Below, one piece after another: positions 1 through 9,300 of a DNA stretch of 64,000 bases. The notes below the pieces were generated by a model. That model was not told the origin of the DNA. It ran no database searches and saw nothing but the letters and a program-made list of their open reading frames with translations. The stretch is from positions 62,001-126,000 of the forward strand of contig JAHCAL010000002.1 in the NCBI GenBank assembly GCA_019634925.1, read 5' to 3'. The translations under genes were made by a program, and so were the position numbers. How positions within the stretch are numbered: the stretch's first letter is position 1; each line of letters begins with the position of its first letter. Source of the stretch: Pseudomonadales bacterium. GTDB lineage: Bacteria; Pseudomonadota; Gammaproteobacteria; Pseudomonadales; Azotimanducaceae.

Positions 1-1524
1 GGCCTTCGGCACCTTGTACCCGGCCAGGTGCTCGCGCGTGAACGCGAGCACGGCGTCCGGATCCGGCGCAGGTTCACCGCGCGCAGCGGCGATCGCCACG
101 ACCCGTTCGCCGAACCGGGAATCGGGTACACCCACCACCAGGCAGTCCGCGATATCCGGGTGCCGCTTGACCGCCTCCTCGACCTCCTCGGGAAAGACTT
201 TTTCGCCCGCGGTATTGATGCAGACGCTGCCGCGGCCGAGCAGCGTGATGGTGCCGTCCATTTCCACCGTCGCGTAATCGCCGGGGAAGCTGTAACGGAC
301 CCCGTCGACTTCACGGAACGTCTCGGCGGATTTCTGCGGGTCCTTGAAGTAACCGAGCGGGACGAAGGCGCTCGTCGCGAGCCGGCCAATCTCGCCGGAC
401 CCCGGCGTGACGAAGCGACCGTCGTCGGTGATCACCCTGACCCCTTCATTCAACTGGAACCTGGCCGTGCCCGGTCGCGCCTCGCGCGTGGACACGGAGC
501 TGCCCATGCCGCCCTCGCTCGAGCCCATCACGTCGGCGAGCACGACGTCGTGATGGCGCAGCAGGCCCGCCTTGGTCTCGGCGCTCCACATCACACCGCT
601 CGACGTGATCTGCCTGAGTGACGTCAGGTCGTAAGGCGTGCCGCGCGCGGCCGCCGCGTCGAGGGCCTCGAGCAAAGGGCGTGCGAACGCATCGCCGACG
701 ATCACCAGGTCGCTGACCCGATGCTGCTCGACCAGCCCCCAGAGGAGATCGGGATCGAGGCCGAGCCGCGGAGTGGTCACCACCGTACCGCCGAGCGCGA
801 GCGGCAGCATGCTGCCGAGCCACATGCCCGTGCCATGCATGAGCGGACATGCCGGGAGACTGACCGGCGGTGCCTCGACGCGCCGGACCAGGCCGGGCAC
901 GTCGGCGACCCGTTCCGGCGGCGGCAGGCCACGGGCCGCGGCGCCCATGGCCGTCAGGAACTGGCTGAACTGACCGCCGGGATACATGACCCCTTTCGGC
1001 ATGCCGGTGGTGCCGCCGGTGTAAAGCATGTAGACGTCGCCAGGATCGCGCGGCATGCGCGGCAGCGGCGCACTCCGCGCGATGCTGCGCTCGTAGTCGA
1101 TCGCGCCGTCGAGCAGGAGCTCGGTACCGTCGTCGACCTGGATCAGCAGCCTGAGTTTCGGCAGGCGCTTGCGGATCTCCCAGATCCGCATCGCGTAGCA
1201 GGCCTGGTAGACCACGGCCTCGGCATCGGCGTTGTCGAGCAGGTAGACCAGTTCGTCGGCCTTGTAGCGGTAGTTCACGTTGACCGGGCATCCGCGGATC
1301 TTGAACACCCCGTACTGGGCCTCGAGATACTCGTTGCAGTTGTGCAGGTACAACCCGACCTTGCTGTCGCGGCCGAGCCCATGGGCGGCGAGCACGCCGG
1401 CCAACCGCGCGGCGCGATCGTCGTACTCGCGCCAGCTGCGCACGACGCCGTTGCAGATCAACGCAGGGCGCGCCGGCACGGTGTCGGCAACTGCTTCCCA
1501 GACGTTCGCGAAATGGAAATCCAT
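1..1524 (-). CDS. Acyl-CoA synthetase (AMP-forming), 3' end outside window
   Basis: ANL-superfamily enzyme that activates a carboxylic acid to its acyl-CoA through an acyl-adenylate, in the cytoplasm. The phosphate-binding motif YTGGTTGMPKG is at about residues 168-178. Further on are the family's later motifs, including GDYATVEMDG and the hinge/A10 region ending GYKVPK at the window edge, so only the extreme C-terminus is missing (about 508 codons are present). The ATG at 1524 (MDFHFANVWEAVAD) has a GGAGG-like purine stretch just upstream. It reads towards the left edge and no co-directional gene lies immediately upstream. The substrate cannot be read from sequence. The MDFHFA start and overall layout resemble FadD-type synthetases of fatty-acid or sterol side-chain degradation, which fits the acyl-CoA enzymes elsewhere in the window (inference). 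Confidence 0.93.
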   Translation of the reverse strand, partial: MDFHFANVWEAVADTVPARPALICNGVVRSWREYDDRAARLAGVLAAHGLGRDSKVGLYLHNCNEYLEAQYGVFKIRGCPVNVNYRYKADELVYLLDNADAEAVVYQACYAMRIWEIRKRLPKLRLLIQVDDGTELLLDGAIDYERSIARSAPLPRMPRDPGDVYMLYTGGTTGMPKGVMYPGGQFSQFLTAMGAAARGLPPPERVADVPGLVRRVEAPPVSLPACPLMHGTGMWLGSMLPLALGGTVVTTPRLGLDPDLLWGLVEQHRVSDLVIVGDAFARPLLEALDAAAARGTPYDLTSLRQITSSGVMWSAETKAGLLRHHDVVLADVMGSSEGGMGSSVSTREARPGTARFQLNEGVRVITDDGRFVTPGSGEIGRLATSAFVPLGYFKDPQKSAETFREVDGVRYSFPGDYATVEMDGTITLLGRGSVCINTAGEKVFPEEVEEAVKRHPDIADCLVVGVPDSRFGERVVAIAAARGEPAPDPDAVLAFTREHLAGYKVPKA

Positions 1525-1961
1525 GCCTCCCTCCTCCAGTTGACCTCCGGTTGACCTCCGGCTGAAACGCCGCAACCGACGGCGCCGCGATTTCGACCCG
1601 CAAATGGGCAATCTCACCAACCCTCGCCCGGGTGCGGCCCCATCGTTCTCGGCGCGCCCTGATAATACCCTGTGTATTCAGCGTGTTGGAAAACAGGGAT
1701 CGATTGGCACGACTCTTGTTAATAAAACCGTCGAGAACCTGCAACGACTACCGGATCACGACGATGTCATACGCCTTTCGCCTCTCCCGCGTCAGAACCC
1801 CCCGTTGCTCCCCTGGCGCCGCCGCACTGATCGTTACCGTGTTCCTGCTGTTCGGGCTCGCCGCCGAAGCGAGCCGCCCCATCGAGACGGGCACGGACCG
1901 GTCCTCGCGCGGCGCCCCCGCGTTCGTGATCGGCCACTGGCTGCCGGGGCGCTGAGCGCGG
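1525..1961. other. Intergenic region, upstream of acyl-CoA synthetase
   Basis: About 437 bases between the acyl-CoA synthetase start and the end of the lipoprotein gene. A short direct repeat (ttgacctccgg twice, 1539-1561) lies just upstream of the synthetase start. The rest carries only the doubtful small reading frame listed separately. I see no convincing terminator or conserved RNA. Confidence 0.5.
1764..1955 (+). CDS. Possible small hypothetical protein (63 aa)
   Basis: Short frame starting MSYAFRLSRVRTPRC with one hydrophobic stretch (about residues 19-33, GAAALIVTVFLLFGLAA) that could be a signal peptide or single membrane anchor, followed by a polar tail ending GHWLPGR. It fills the gap between two leftward genes and points the opposite way. 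No good ribosome binding site precedes the ATG and no family is recognised. The N-terminal positive charge plus hydrophobic core is the only argument that it is real. Confidence 0.25.
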   Translation: MSYAFRLSRVRTPRCSPGAAALIVTVFLLFGLAAEASRPIETGTDRSSRGAPAFVIGHWLPGR

Positions 1962-2879
1962 TCAGCACTGCAGCACGAGCCCGCACAGATCCTCGGTCAG
2001 CTCGTCGTCCGGGTCGGCCTCCCCACCGGCCAGCGCGCGAAAGTCGTCGGCCAGTGTCAGCAGCGCGCCATCGAACCGGTCCCGCTGCCGCGGCGTCAGG
2101 CTGTTGATCAGCCATGCCGACACCTCGGCCGCCAGCGCCCGGTTGGACGCCCACACCGCCGTCAATTCCTCACCCTGATAGGCTTCGCGCCGGTCCGACA
2201 GCGCGGCATAGGCTGCAGCGAAGGCCGCGCGGTCCTCGCGCTCGGCAAGCAGGCCGAGCAGGTCCGCCTGCCAGCGCGCCCGATAGGCGGCCCACAGCAC
2301 GGTATCCGGCTGATAACGGAGCGACTGCCGGGTGAGAAAGGCGCGCTGATCGGCGGTCAGGCGCCCGGAGAACCGGCTGAAGCGGCTGGCCGTGTCTTTC
2401 TGCCAGGTACGCTGGCTCTGCGCGAGCGTCTGTCGTGCTTCCGCGCGCGCCAGACGCTCGTTGCTCTCGCGCAGCTTCCGGCCCAGCGCATCGACCTGGG
2501 CGTCCGACAGCGACGTCAGCAGGTCGACGGCCAGCGGGCGCGAGGCGCGTTCGATCTCGAGCGCCCAGTCGACGACCCGATTGACGATCGCCTCGATCTC
2601 GGTGGCGTCGGTACCGTCGGCCAGCGCCGCGGGCAACGCCTCGAGAAAATCGGCGTAGCGCGGCAGATGGTCGCGGCGGTGCCAGTCCCAGAGTTCCCGG
2701 ACCTGGGCGTCGAAGCGACTGCGCTGCGCCTCGGTCATCGCGACGTAGTCGCTGACTGCCCAGCGGGCCAGCCGGTCGACGTTGTCGTAGGCGAGCCGTA
2801 CCGCACAGCCGCTTGCCAGTAGCAGCAACACGACCAGCAGGAGCGCGCGCGGGGCGGAGGACCGGTCCGCTCGCGTCAT
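1962..2879 (-). CDS. DUF6279-type outer-membrane lipoprotein
   Basis: Predicted lipoprotein of 305 aa. After MTRADRSSAPRA comes a leucine-rich signal core ending LLASGC, so Cys25 is the likely lipidated residue. The mature part is alpha-helical and rich in Arg, Ala and Gln (for example SRFSRFSGRLTADQRAFLT), the pattern of the DUF6279 family, whose function is unknown. The start is set by the signal peptide and by a TGATG overlap with the stop of the upstream amidotransferase gene, which implies translational coupling in a two-gene operon. The frame stays open further upstream, but that extension lies inside the neighbouring gene. Confidence 0.8.
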   Translation of the reverse strand: MTRADRSSAPRALLLVVLLLLASGCAVRLAYDNVDRLARWAVSDYVAMTEAQRSRFDAQVRELWDWHRRDHLPRYADFLEALPAALADGTDATEIEAIVNRVVDWALEIERASRPLAVDLLTSLSDAQVDALGRKLRESNERLARAEARQTLAQSQRTWQKDTASRFSRFSGRLTADQRAFLTRQSLRYQPDTVLWAAYRARWQADLLGLLAEREDRAAFAAAYAALSDRREAYQGEELTAVWASNRALAAEVSAWLINSLTPRQRDRFDGALLTLADDFRALAGGEADPDDELTEDLCGLVLQC

Positions 2880-3604
2880 CAGCGCGACGCCAGGAAATTG
2901 AGGATCCAGCGCGCCACGAGGGGGGCGTCGTCCTCCCGATCGAGCGACGCCATGCCGGCTTCGAAGCGTTCGGAGCCCAGCGTCTCGGCCCGCATCCGCA
3001 GCAGATCCGCCGCGTACGGCCGGGTGAACTCGGGGTGCCCCTGGAACGCGAGCACCCGGTCGCCCATCACGAAACCGGCGACCGGACAGCTGGCGCTGGC
3101 TGCGAATCCCCGGGCGCCGGCCGGCAGCCGCACGACCTGGTCCCGATGGCTCGAGATGAGCGCGAACGTCGCCGCGGCCGGCTCCATCCACGACTGCGGC
3201 GCGAGCACCCGGGTCTCGTGAATCCCGACGCACCAGCCGACCGCGGCCGGTGCGGTCTCACCGCCGAAGTGGTGCGCGAGCAGCTGGTGGCCGAAACAGA
3301 TACCCACCACCTTGCGGCCCGCGTCGAGCGCCTGCCCGAGGAACGTGACCAGTGGCGGCAACCAGGGCAGGTCATCGTAGACGCTGTGCCGGCTGCCGGT
3401 GATGACGTACGCATCGCAGGCGTCGGGTTCCGGCAGCTCGCCGGCGCAGACCGCATAGTCCGAGAACCGCGGGATCCGGCCGGCACAGGCGGGCGGCAGG
3501 GCGGCCGGATCGCCGAGGGCTGCGCGGAACATGTCGGGATAATCACCATGACGGGTCTGGAACCGTTCCAGCACCGTGTCGGTGCGCAGGATGCCGATAT
3601 GCAT
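2879..3604 (-). CDS. Class I glutamine amidotransferase (GMP synthase-like)
   Basis: Free-standing GATase1 protein of 241 aa starting MHIGILRTD. The nucleophile elbow GICFGHQ carries the catalytic Cys. GHPEFT near the C-terminus supplies the catalytic His and Glu, and YVITGSRHSVYDD matches the region before the elbow. Such stand-alone proteins hydrolyse gamma-glutamyl amides and are usually annotated as type 1 glutamine amidotransferases similar to the GuaA amidotransferase domain. The physiological substrate is unknown (some relatives act on gamma-glutamylated polyamines). It overlaps the lipoprotein gene by one base. The upstream region holds paired DnaA-box-like sites. Confidence 0.88.
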   Translation of the reverse strand: MHIGILRTDTVLERFQTRHGDYPDMFRAALGDPAALPPACAGRIPRFSDYAVCAGELPEPDACDAYVITGSRHSVYDDLPWLPPLVTFLGQALDAGRKVVGICFGHQLLAHHFGGETAPAAVGWCVGIHETRVLAPQSWMEPAAATFALISSHRDQVVRLPAGARGFAASASCPVAGFVMGDRVLAFQGHPEFTRPYAADLLRMRAETLGSERFEAGMASLDREDDAPLVARWILNFLASR

Positions 3605-4055
3605 GCGATGAACCGTGTCGGGGGTGCCGTTCTGATCTGCGGATCTTGCGACAGTTCCACCGCGCCTGTCATGGTCCGTCGCCCCGGCCCGGTATCCACA
3701 GCGCTTGTGGATAAGTTTGAGGATAACTTGCGCGCTGCGCCTGCGGCCGAGTTGTCGAACCCGTGCCCGGGCATTCCTGTGCGGCGGAAGGCCGACACAA
3801 AAAATATTTAAAATCAATTAATTACGAATCCTATGTCAATGGTGAGGTTAGCCATGCGAGCCAATTCGCTTGCCCTGCAGGCAAATTGTGCCAGTGTGCA
3901 TAACAAACGCTTCGGCCATCCGTTGTGACGTTAGTGCATGCTCACATCTGGGTGCCTGTAGCAGCGCGGCTCTGTCGCGCGTGTCGGCCGGACACCTTCG
4001 CCCGGCGCCCCTGCGAGCTGACTAGCGGCGCAACGCGTGGAGCGTATCCGAGGTG
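3605..4055. other. Intergenic region with DnaA-box-like pair and AT-rich tract
   Basis: About 450 bases with no supported gene. It contains two opposed DnaA-box-like 9-mers (3692-3714) and, about 80 bases further on, a strongly AT-rich stretch (about 3796-3840) that stands out in this GC-rich DNA. It lies upstream of the amidotransferase start and downstream of the kinase gene, so it probably carries the promoter of the amidotransferase-lipoprotein operon. Confidence 0.5.
3692..3714. promoter_or_regulatory. Paired inverted DnaA-box-like sites
   Basis: TATCCACA, five bases, then TGTGGATA form a perfect 8-bp inverted repeat. The right half extends to TGTGGATAA, the reverse complement of the consensus box TTATCCACA. 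The left half is GTATCCACA, one base off consensus. A weaker third match (GAGGATAAC) follows at about 3719-3727. This resembles a DnaA-binding regulatory site. An alternative is another regulator with a TATCCACA half-site. Confidence 0.45.
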
Positions 4056-4103
4056 CTCGTGCGCGCGTGTAGCGCGCCGGGCGAGCCAGGGGCTCGCACT
4101 CAG
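4056..4103 (-). repeat. 48-bp two-hairpin dispersed repeat, copy 1
   Basis: Read on the minus strand the element begins CTGAGTGCGAGCCC, and its TGA is the stop codon of the kinase gene. It forms hairpin A (GCGAGCC, 3-base loop, GGCTCGC) and hairpin B (GCGCGC, loop TACAC, GCGCGC). A second copy at 56889-56936 matches at 43 of 48 positions, with differences only in the loops and in the linker. It resembles a REP or BIME-type extragenic element. Confidence 0.7.
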
Positions 4104-5053
4104 ACCGCGCCCGGGGGCGCACCCGCGAGCGCCTGCGCGACCTGGCACACCGACCCGGGGCGCGCGCGCGCATCGAACGCGAGGCAGCTTCGCAGGGCAC
4201 GCCACTGGCCCTCGGTCACCCCCGGTGGTGGCGCCGGACGCATGCCCAGGCGCGCCGCTCGGTCGGCCGGGACGCCGCGGAACGGGTGTGCTCCGGTCAG
4301 TACGAGGTAGACGACGATTCCGAGCGCGAACAGGTCGTCCGCGCAGCAGGCGGGCTCGCCGGCCAGGCGCTGCGGACTCGCGTAGGAGGGGCTGATCGCC
4401 GCCCAGGCCGGCCCCGGCGCGTCGTCGTCCAGCAGACCCGGAGGCGTTCCCGGGCCCGCCTCCGCGAGACCGAAGTCGAGCAGCGTGACCGCATCGTCGA
4501 CCCCCACCATGACGTTGCCTGGCTTCAGGTCCGCGTGCACCAGGCCACAGCCGTGCGTATGTGACAGGGCCGCACACAGGGTCAGGATGACCCGGTGCGC
4601 ACGGCCCGGCGGGAGCCCGTGCGGATGGTCGCATAGCAGTTCGCCGAGGTCGCGCCCCGCGACGAGTTCCATCACGATGAACGGCCAGGGGCCGTCGCGC
4701 TCGAAGGCCACCATGCGAACGATGTTTGGATGCTCGAGCAGGCGCAGGCACCGCGCTTCGCGATGGAGCGCGGCAGCGGCGGCCGTCGCGTGGAGACGGA
4801 CGGGATCCGGCAATTTGATCGCGACTTCCGCCGAACCCGTACCCGGCAGGATCCGCGCGCGATCGCGCGCGCGGAAGACGGTCCCCATGCCGCCGCCGAG
4901 CCGGGCGCCGAGCTCGAAACGCTGCTTCAGGATCTTCGGCAACGCCGGCGCCACGCGCACCGTCGACCCGTCCGTGTCGCGCACGACGGTCGGTTCGTCG
5001 AGTGGTCCGGGACACGGCTGGTGGCGGCCGATCGATTCCGGTGCGGCGGACAT
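4100..5053 (-). CDS. Ser/Thr protein kinase, soluble, non-RD type
   Basis: Hanks-type kinase of 317 aa consisting of little more than the catalytic domain. The glycine loop LGGGMGTVF is at about 52-60, the ATP-binding Lys is in VAIK (Lys80), and the helix C Glu is in HREA (Glu99). The catalytic loop is HADLKPGN (Asp175) and the metal-binding motif is DFG (193-195), followed by SYASPQRLAG as the activation/P+1 region. The usual HRD arginine is Ala, so it is a non-RD kinase and may not need activation-loop phosphorylation. There is no membrane segment and no PASTA or other sensor domain. The start MSAAPESIG is chosen because upstream frame sequence is atypical and overlaps the divergent gene's promoter. 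It is divergent from the APH-fold gene. Confidence 0.9.
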   Translation of the reverse strand: MSAAPESIGRHQPCPGPLDEPTVVRDTDGSTVRVAPALPKILKQRFELGARLGGGMGTVFRARDRARILPGTGSAEVAIKLPDPVRLHATAAAAALHREARCLRLLEHPNIVRMVAFERDGPWPFIVMELVAGRDLGELLCDHPHGLPPGRAHRVILTLCAALSHTHGCGLVHADLKPGNVMVGVDDAVTLLDFGLAEAGPGTPPGLLDDDAPGPAWAAISPSYASPQRLAGEPACCADDLFALGIVVYLVLTGAHPFRGVPADRAARLGMRPAPPPGVTEGQWRALRSCLAFDARARPGSVCQVAQALAGAPPGAV

Positions 5054-5205
5054 GGCGGCGCGCGGCTCCGTACGGGGCAGGTGTCCGGGAGCATAGGCCA
5101 GGACACGGGTTGCGGAACGGGACCCAACGCACACTCCACCCCGGACGCTTGCGGGGTCCGTCGCGCTCGCTGCATGCTCTCCCCTTTCCCGACGGCACGC
5201 AGAGC

Positions 5206-6249
5206 ATGACACCGGAAACCGCGCGCGTACGACCCGACGAAGAGATGGACTGGGCGACGCTCGAACAGTGGCTGCGACCGCGCCTGCCCGTCGGCCACGC
5301 GCCGATGCAGGTTGCGCAATTCCCTGGCGGCAGCGCCAATCTCACCTACCTGGTCACATTCGGCACGGACGAGTACGTCGTGCGCCGCCCGCCGCTCGGG
5401 CCGGTGCCCCCCGGCGCTCACGACATGCGCCGCGAGTATCGCGTGCTCGCGCGCCTGAACGCAGTTTTTCCCAGGGCACCGCGCGTGCATCTCCTGTGCG
5501 AGGACGAAGCGGTGATCGGCGCGGTCTTCATCGTCGTGGAGCGGCGTACCGGTGTGGTCATCCGCGAAGCATTTCCGCCTGCGATGCTGGCCCACGAGCG
5601 ACTCGCGGCGCGCACGAGCCTCGCGCTGGTGGACGCCATGGCCGAATTGCACAACGTCGATCCGGCGCGCTGCGGCCTCGCCGATCTCGGCCGGCCCGAC
5701 GGCTTCGTAGAACGCCAGGTCACCGGCTGGCACAAGCGCTGGCAGCTTGCCCGCGATCGCGACGTGCCCCTGTTCGATGCCGTACACGCGCGACTCGCCG
5801 CCACCCTGCCGGCACCGCAGCGCGCCAGCATCCTGCACAACGACCTGAAGCTCGACAACTGCCAGTTCGACCCGCTGGATCCGGATCGGGTGACGTCGAT
5901 CTTCGACTGGGACATGGCGACCCTGGGCGATCCGCTGATCGACCTCGGCACGCTGCTCGGCTACTGGCCCGAGCCGGGTGATCCAGTACCGCGTGCGGTG
6001 CGTCCGACCGGCGCCCAAGATCCGTTCCCCACCCGCGCCGCCATCGTCGAACGCTACGCCGGTCGCACCGGCCTCGACATGTCCACGATCGGGTGGTACG
6101 AAGCCTTCGCGCTCTGGAAGACCGCGGTCGTCGTGCAGCAGATCTACATCCGCTACCGGCGCGGGCAGACGCGCGACGAGCGTTTCGCCAACTACGCCGA
6201 GCGGGTACCCGTGCTGCTCGAGGCGGCCCGTGCGCTGGTCGACGCCTGA
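5206..6249 (+). CDS. APH-fold phosphotransferase family protein (ACAD10-like)
   Basis: Kinase-like protein of 347 aa of the aminoglycoside phosphotransferase/choline kinase fold. It has an ATP-site segment FPGGSANLTYLV, the Brenner-type catalytic motif LHNDLKLDNCQFD, and the metal motif IFDWDMATLGDPLIDLG. Proteins of this subfamily sit next to acyl-CoA dehydrogenases and fatty-acid genes and resemble the N-terminal part of human ACAD10. They are unlikely to be antibiotic-resistance enzymes, and the substrate is unknown. A downstream ATG (MDWATLEQW) is possible, but the ATG at 5206 gives the usual length. The acyl-CoA carboxylase follows after 97 bases on the same strand, supporting a role in acyl-CoA metabolism (inference). 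Confidence 0.85.
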   Translation: MTPETARVRPDEEMDWATLEQWLRPRLPVGHAPMQVAQFPGGSANLTYLVTFGTDEYVVRRPPLGPVPPGAHDMRREYRVLARLNAVFPRAPRVHLLCEDEAVIGAVFIVVERRTGVVIREAFPPAMLAHERLAARTSLALVDAMAELHNVDPARCGLADLGRPDGFVERQVTGWHKRWQLARDRDVPLFDAVHARLAATLPAPQRASILHNDLKLDNCQFDPLDPDRVTSIFDWDMATLGDPLIDLGTLLGYWPEPGDPVPRAVRPTGAQDPFPTRAAIVERYAGRTGLDMSTIGWYEAFALWKTAVVVQQIYIRYRRGQTRDERFANYAERVPVLLEAARALVDA

Positions 6250-6297
6250 TCGAAACTGCCGTCGCCGCAGCGGGCGAATCCAGCGCAGCGGGCAAGT

Positions 6298-6327
6298 TTG
6301 ATCGACATTTGATCGATATTCGATCGA
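6298..6327. promoter_or_regulatory. Three 11-bp-phased TYGATCGA repeats
   Basis: TTGATCGA, TTGATCGA and TCGATCGA start at 6298, 6309 and 6320, exactly 11 bp apart, about one helical turn. They lie 20-49 bases upstream of the acyl-CoA carboxylase start and just before its Shine-Dalgarno sequence (GGGAGAGG). The regular phasing suggests an operator or an mRNA-leader element for carboxylase control. No known regulator motif is recognised. Confidence 0.4.
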
Positions 6328-6346
6328 CAAGGAAAAGGGAGAGGAC

Positions 6347-9300
6347 ATGTTCCAGCGTCTGCTGATCGCCAACCGCGGCGAGATCGCACTGCGCATCATG
6401 CGCGCGGCCGCGGACCTCGAGATCGGGACCGTCGCCGTATTCGCGCCGGAAGACGCGGCCGCCCTGCACGTGCGCCGCGCCGACCGCGCCGTGCCGCTCC
6501 ACGCGCGTGGCGCACGCGCCTATCTCGACATCGACGGCATCGTCACCGCGGCCCTCGACAGCGGTTGCGACGCCGTGCACCCAGGCTACGGATTCCTTGC
6601 GGAGAACGCGGCGTTCGCCCGCCGCGTCACGGATGCCGGACTCACGTTCGTCGGGCCGCGCGCCGAACTGCTCGAACGCTTCGGCGACAAGACCCAGGCG
6701 CGCGCGCTGGCGGCGGCGTGCGGTGTGCCGGTCCTGGCAGGTTCCGAGGGCGCGACCAGCCTGGTCGAGGCAGAGGCATTCTTCCGGCGGCTGCCGGCCG
6801 GCGCGGGCATGGTCATCAAGGCCGTTGCCGGCGGCGGCGGCCGCGGCATGCGCGTGGTGCGCAACGCCGCCGAGATCGTGCCGGCCTGGGAACGCTGCGC
6901 GTCGGAAGCGCTCGCCGCGTTCGGCAGTGCGGCGCTATACGTCGAGCGCCTGGTCGAACGGGCCCGGCACCTCGAAGTGCAGGTGCTCGGCGACCAGGCG
7001 GGCAACGTCGCGCACCTGTGGGAGCGCGAGTGCACGCTGCAGCGCCGCCACCAGAAGCTGGTCGAGCTCGCACCGGCGCCGTCGCTCGATCCCGGGACCC
7101 GTGCGGCATTGATCGACGCCGCACTCGCCATCGCGCGTGCCGCCGGTTACGAAAACCTCGGCACCATGGAGTTCCTGCTGGACGACGCCGACCCGGCGCA
7201 GCCGTTGGTGTTCATCGAAGCCAACGCACGCCTGCAGGTCGAGCATACGGTCACCGAGGAAGTGACCGGCATCGACCTGGTGCGCGCGCAGCTGGAACTC
7301 GCCGCGGGTCGGTCGCTCGCGGAACTGGGGCTCGGAGAGCCGCCGACGCCGCGCGGGTGCGCGATCCAGGTCCGAGTCAACATGGAGACCATGCAGGAGG
7401 ACGGCTCGACCCGTCCAGCCGCCGGAACACTCACCGCCTTCGACGTCCCGACCGGGCGCGGCGTACGGGTCGAGACGTTCGGCTACGCGGGATTCACCAC
7501 GAGTCCGGCGTTCGATTCGCTGCTGGCCAAGGTCATCGTCCATGAGCCGACCGGCGACCTGGCCCGCACCCTGCGCCGCGTCGAGTGCGCGCTCGCCGAA
7601 TTCCGGATCGAGGGCGTGGCCACCAACACCGCGTTCCTGCGTGCCCTGCTCAGCCATCCCGACGTGCTCGCGGACACCGTGCATACCCGTTTCGTGGAGG
7701 CCGAGACCGGCGAACTCACGCGCCGGGCGGCTGCATTCGCCGGATCGATGGAAGCCCCGGCGGCACTCCAGGCCGGCAGGCGGATCGACAGCGCGGACCC
7801 GCTCGCCGTGCTCCGGCTCGGGCGCGACGCAGAGCGTCCCGGGACCGCGCCGGCAGCAGAGCTGGCGCCCGGCCTGATTGCCGTCAATGCGCCCATGCAG
7901 GGCACCGTGGTCAGCGTGGAAGCCACCGAAGGCGCGCAGGTCGAGGCACGCCAGCTGCTCGTCGTCATGGAAGCCATGAAGATGGAGCACGTCATCGAAG
8001 CGCCCGTCGCGGGAACGGTACGTCGGCTGAACGCGGCGCCGGGCGACACGCTGTTCGAAGGCCATCGCCTGCTGGTCATCGAGCCCGGCGCCGGCACCGA
8101 CGCCGCCCAGACGCGCCAGGAATCCATCGATCTCGACCGGATCCGCGCCGACCTCGCCGAGGTGCGCGCGCGGCACGCCTTCGGACTCGACGAGAACCGG
8201 CCCGAGGCGGTCGCACGGCGGCACGCGCGCGGCCATCGCACGGCCCGCGAGAACATCGCCGACCTGGTCGATCCCGGCAGCTTCGTCGAGTACGGGCCCC
8301 TGATGGTCGCCGCGCAGCGGCGCCGGCGTACGCTCCAGGACCTCATGGAGAAGACGTCCGGCGACGGCATGGTGGCCGGCATCGGCTGCGTGAACGGCGA
8401 CCTGTTCGGCCGCGAGCACAGCCGCGTCATGGCGATGACCTATGACTACATGGTGCTCGCCGGTACGCAAGGCCACATGAATCGCCTGAAGAAGGACCGC
8501 CTGTTCCGGATCGCCGAGGAAAACCGGCTCCCCGTGGTCCTGCTGGCCGAGGGCGGCGGCGGCCGACCCGGCGACACCGACGGGACCGGCGTCGCCGGAC
8601 TCGACTGTTATGCATTCAACTACTTCGCCCGCCTGTCCGGCCTGGCACCGCTGGTGGGCATCACCAACGGCTACTGCTTCGCCGGCAACGCGGCACTGCT
8701 CGGCTGCTGCGACGTGATCATCGCGACCGAGGGCTCGAACATCGGCATGGGCGGTCCGGCGATGGTGGAAGGCGGCGGGCTCGGCGTCTACCGACCGGAC
8801 GAGATCGGCCCGCTCGACGTGCACGTCGAGAACGGCGTGGTGGACATCGCGGTGCCGGACGAGGCCGCCGCGGTGGCCGCCGCGAAACAGTACCTGGGTT
8901 ACTTCCAGGGCCGGCTTGGCAGCTGGTCATGCGACGACCAGCGCACCCTGCGGCACCTCATTCCCGAGAATCGGCTGCGCGTCTACGAAGTGCGCCGCGT
9001 GATCGAGCACCTCGCCGACACCGGCTCGGTGCTGGAACTGCGGCGCGGCTACGGGCACGGCATGGTGACCGCACTCGCCCGCGTCGAAGGCCGGCCGATC
9101 GGCATACTCGCCAACAATCCGGCCCACCTGGGTGGCGCCATCGACAGCCCGGCAGCGGACAAGGCGGCGCGGTTCATCCAGCTGTGCGACGCGTTCGACA
9201 TCCCGATGCTGTTCCTGTGCGACACGCCAGGCTTCATGGTCGGCCCCGAGGCCGAGAAGACCGCGCAGGTGCGCCGGTTCGCGCGCATGTTCGTCACCGC

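Noticed and set aside
5206..6249. Aminoglycoside resistance phosphotransferase
   Set aside because: It has the APH fold only. Sequence type and neighbours match the ACAD10-like acyl-CoA group, not resistance enzymes.
6935..8824. 629-codon frame opposite the acyl-CoA carboxylase
   Set aside because: It is the mirror of a gene with all expected motifs. The translation has low-complexity composition and no family resemblance.
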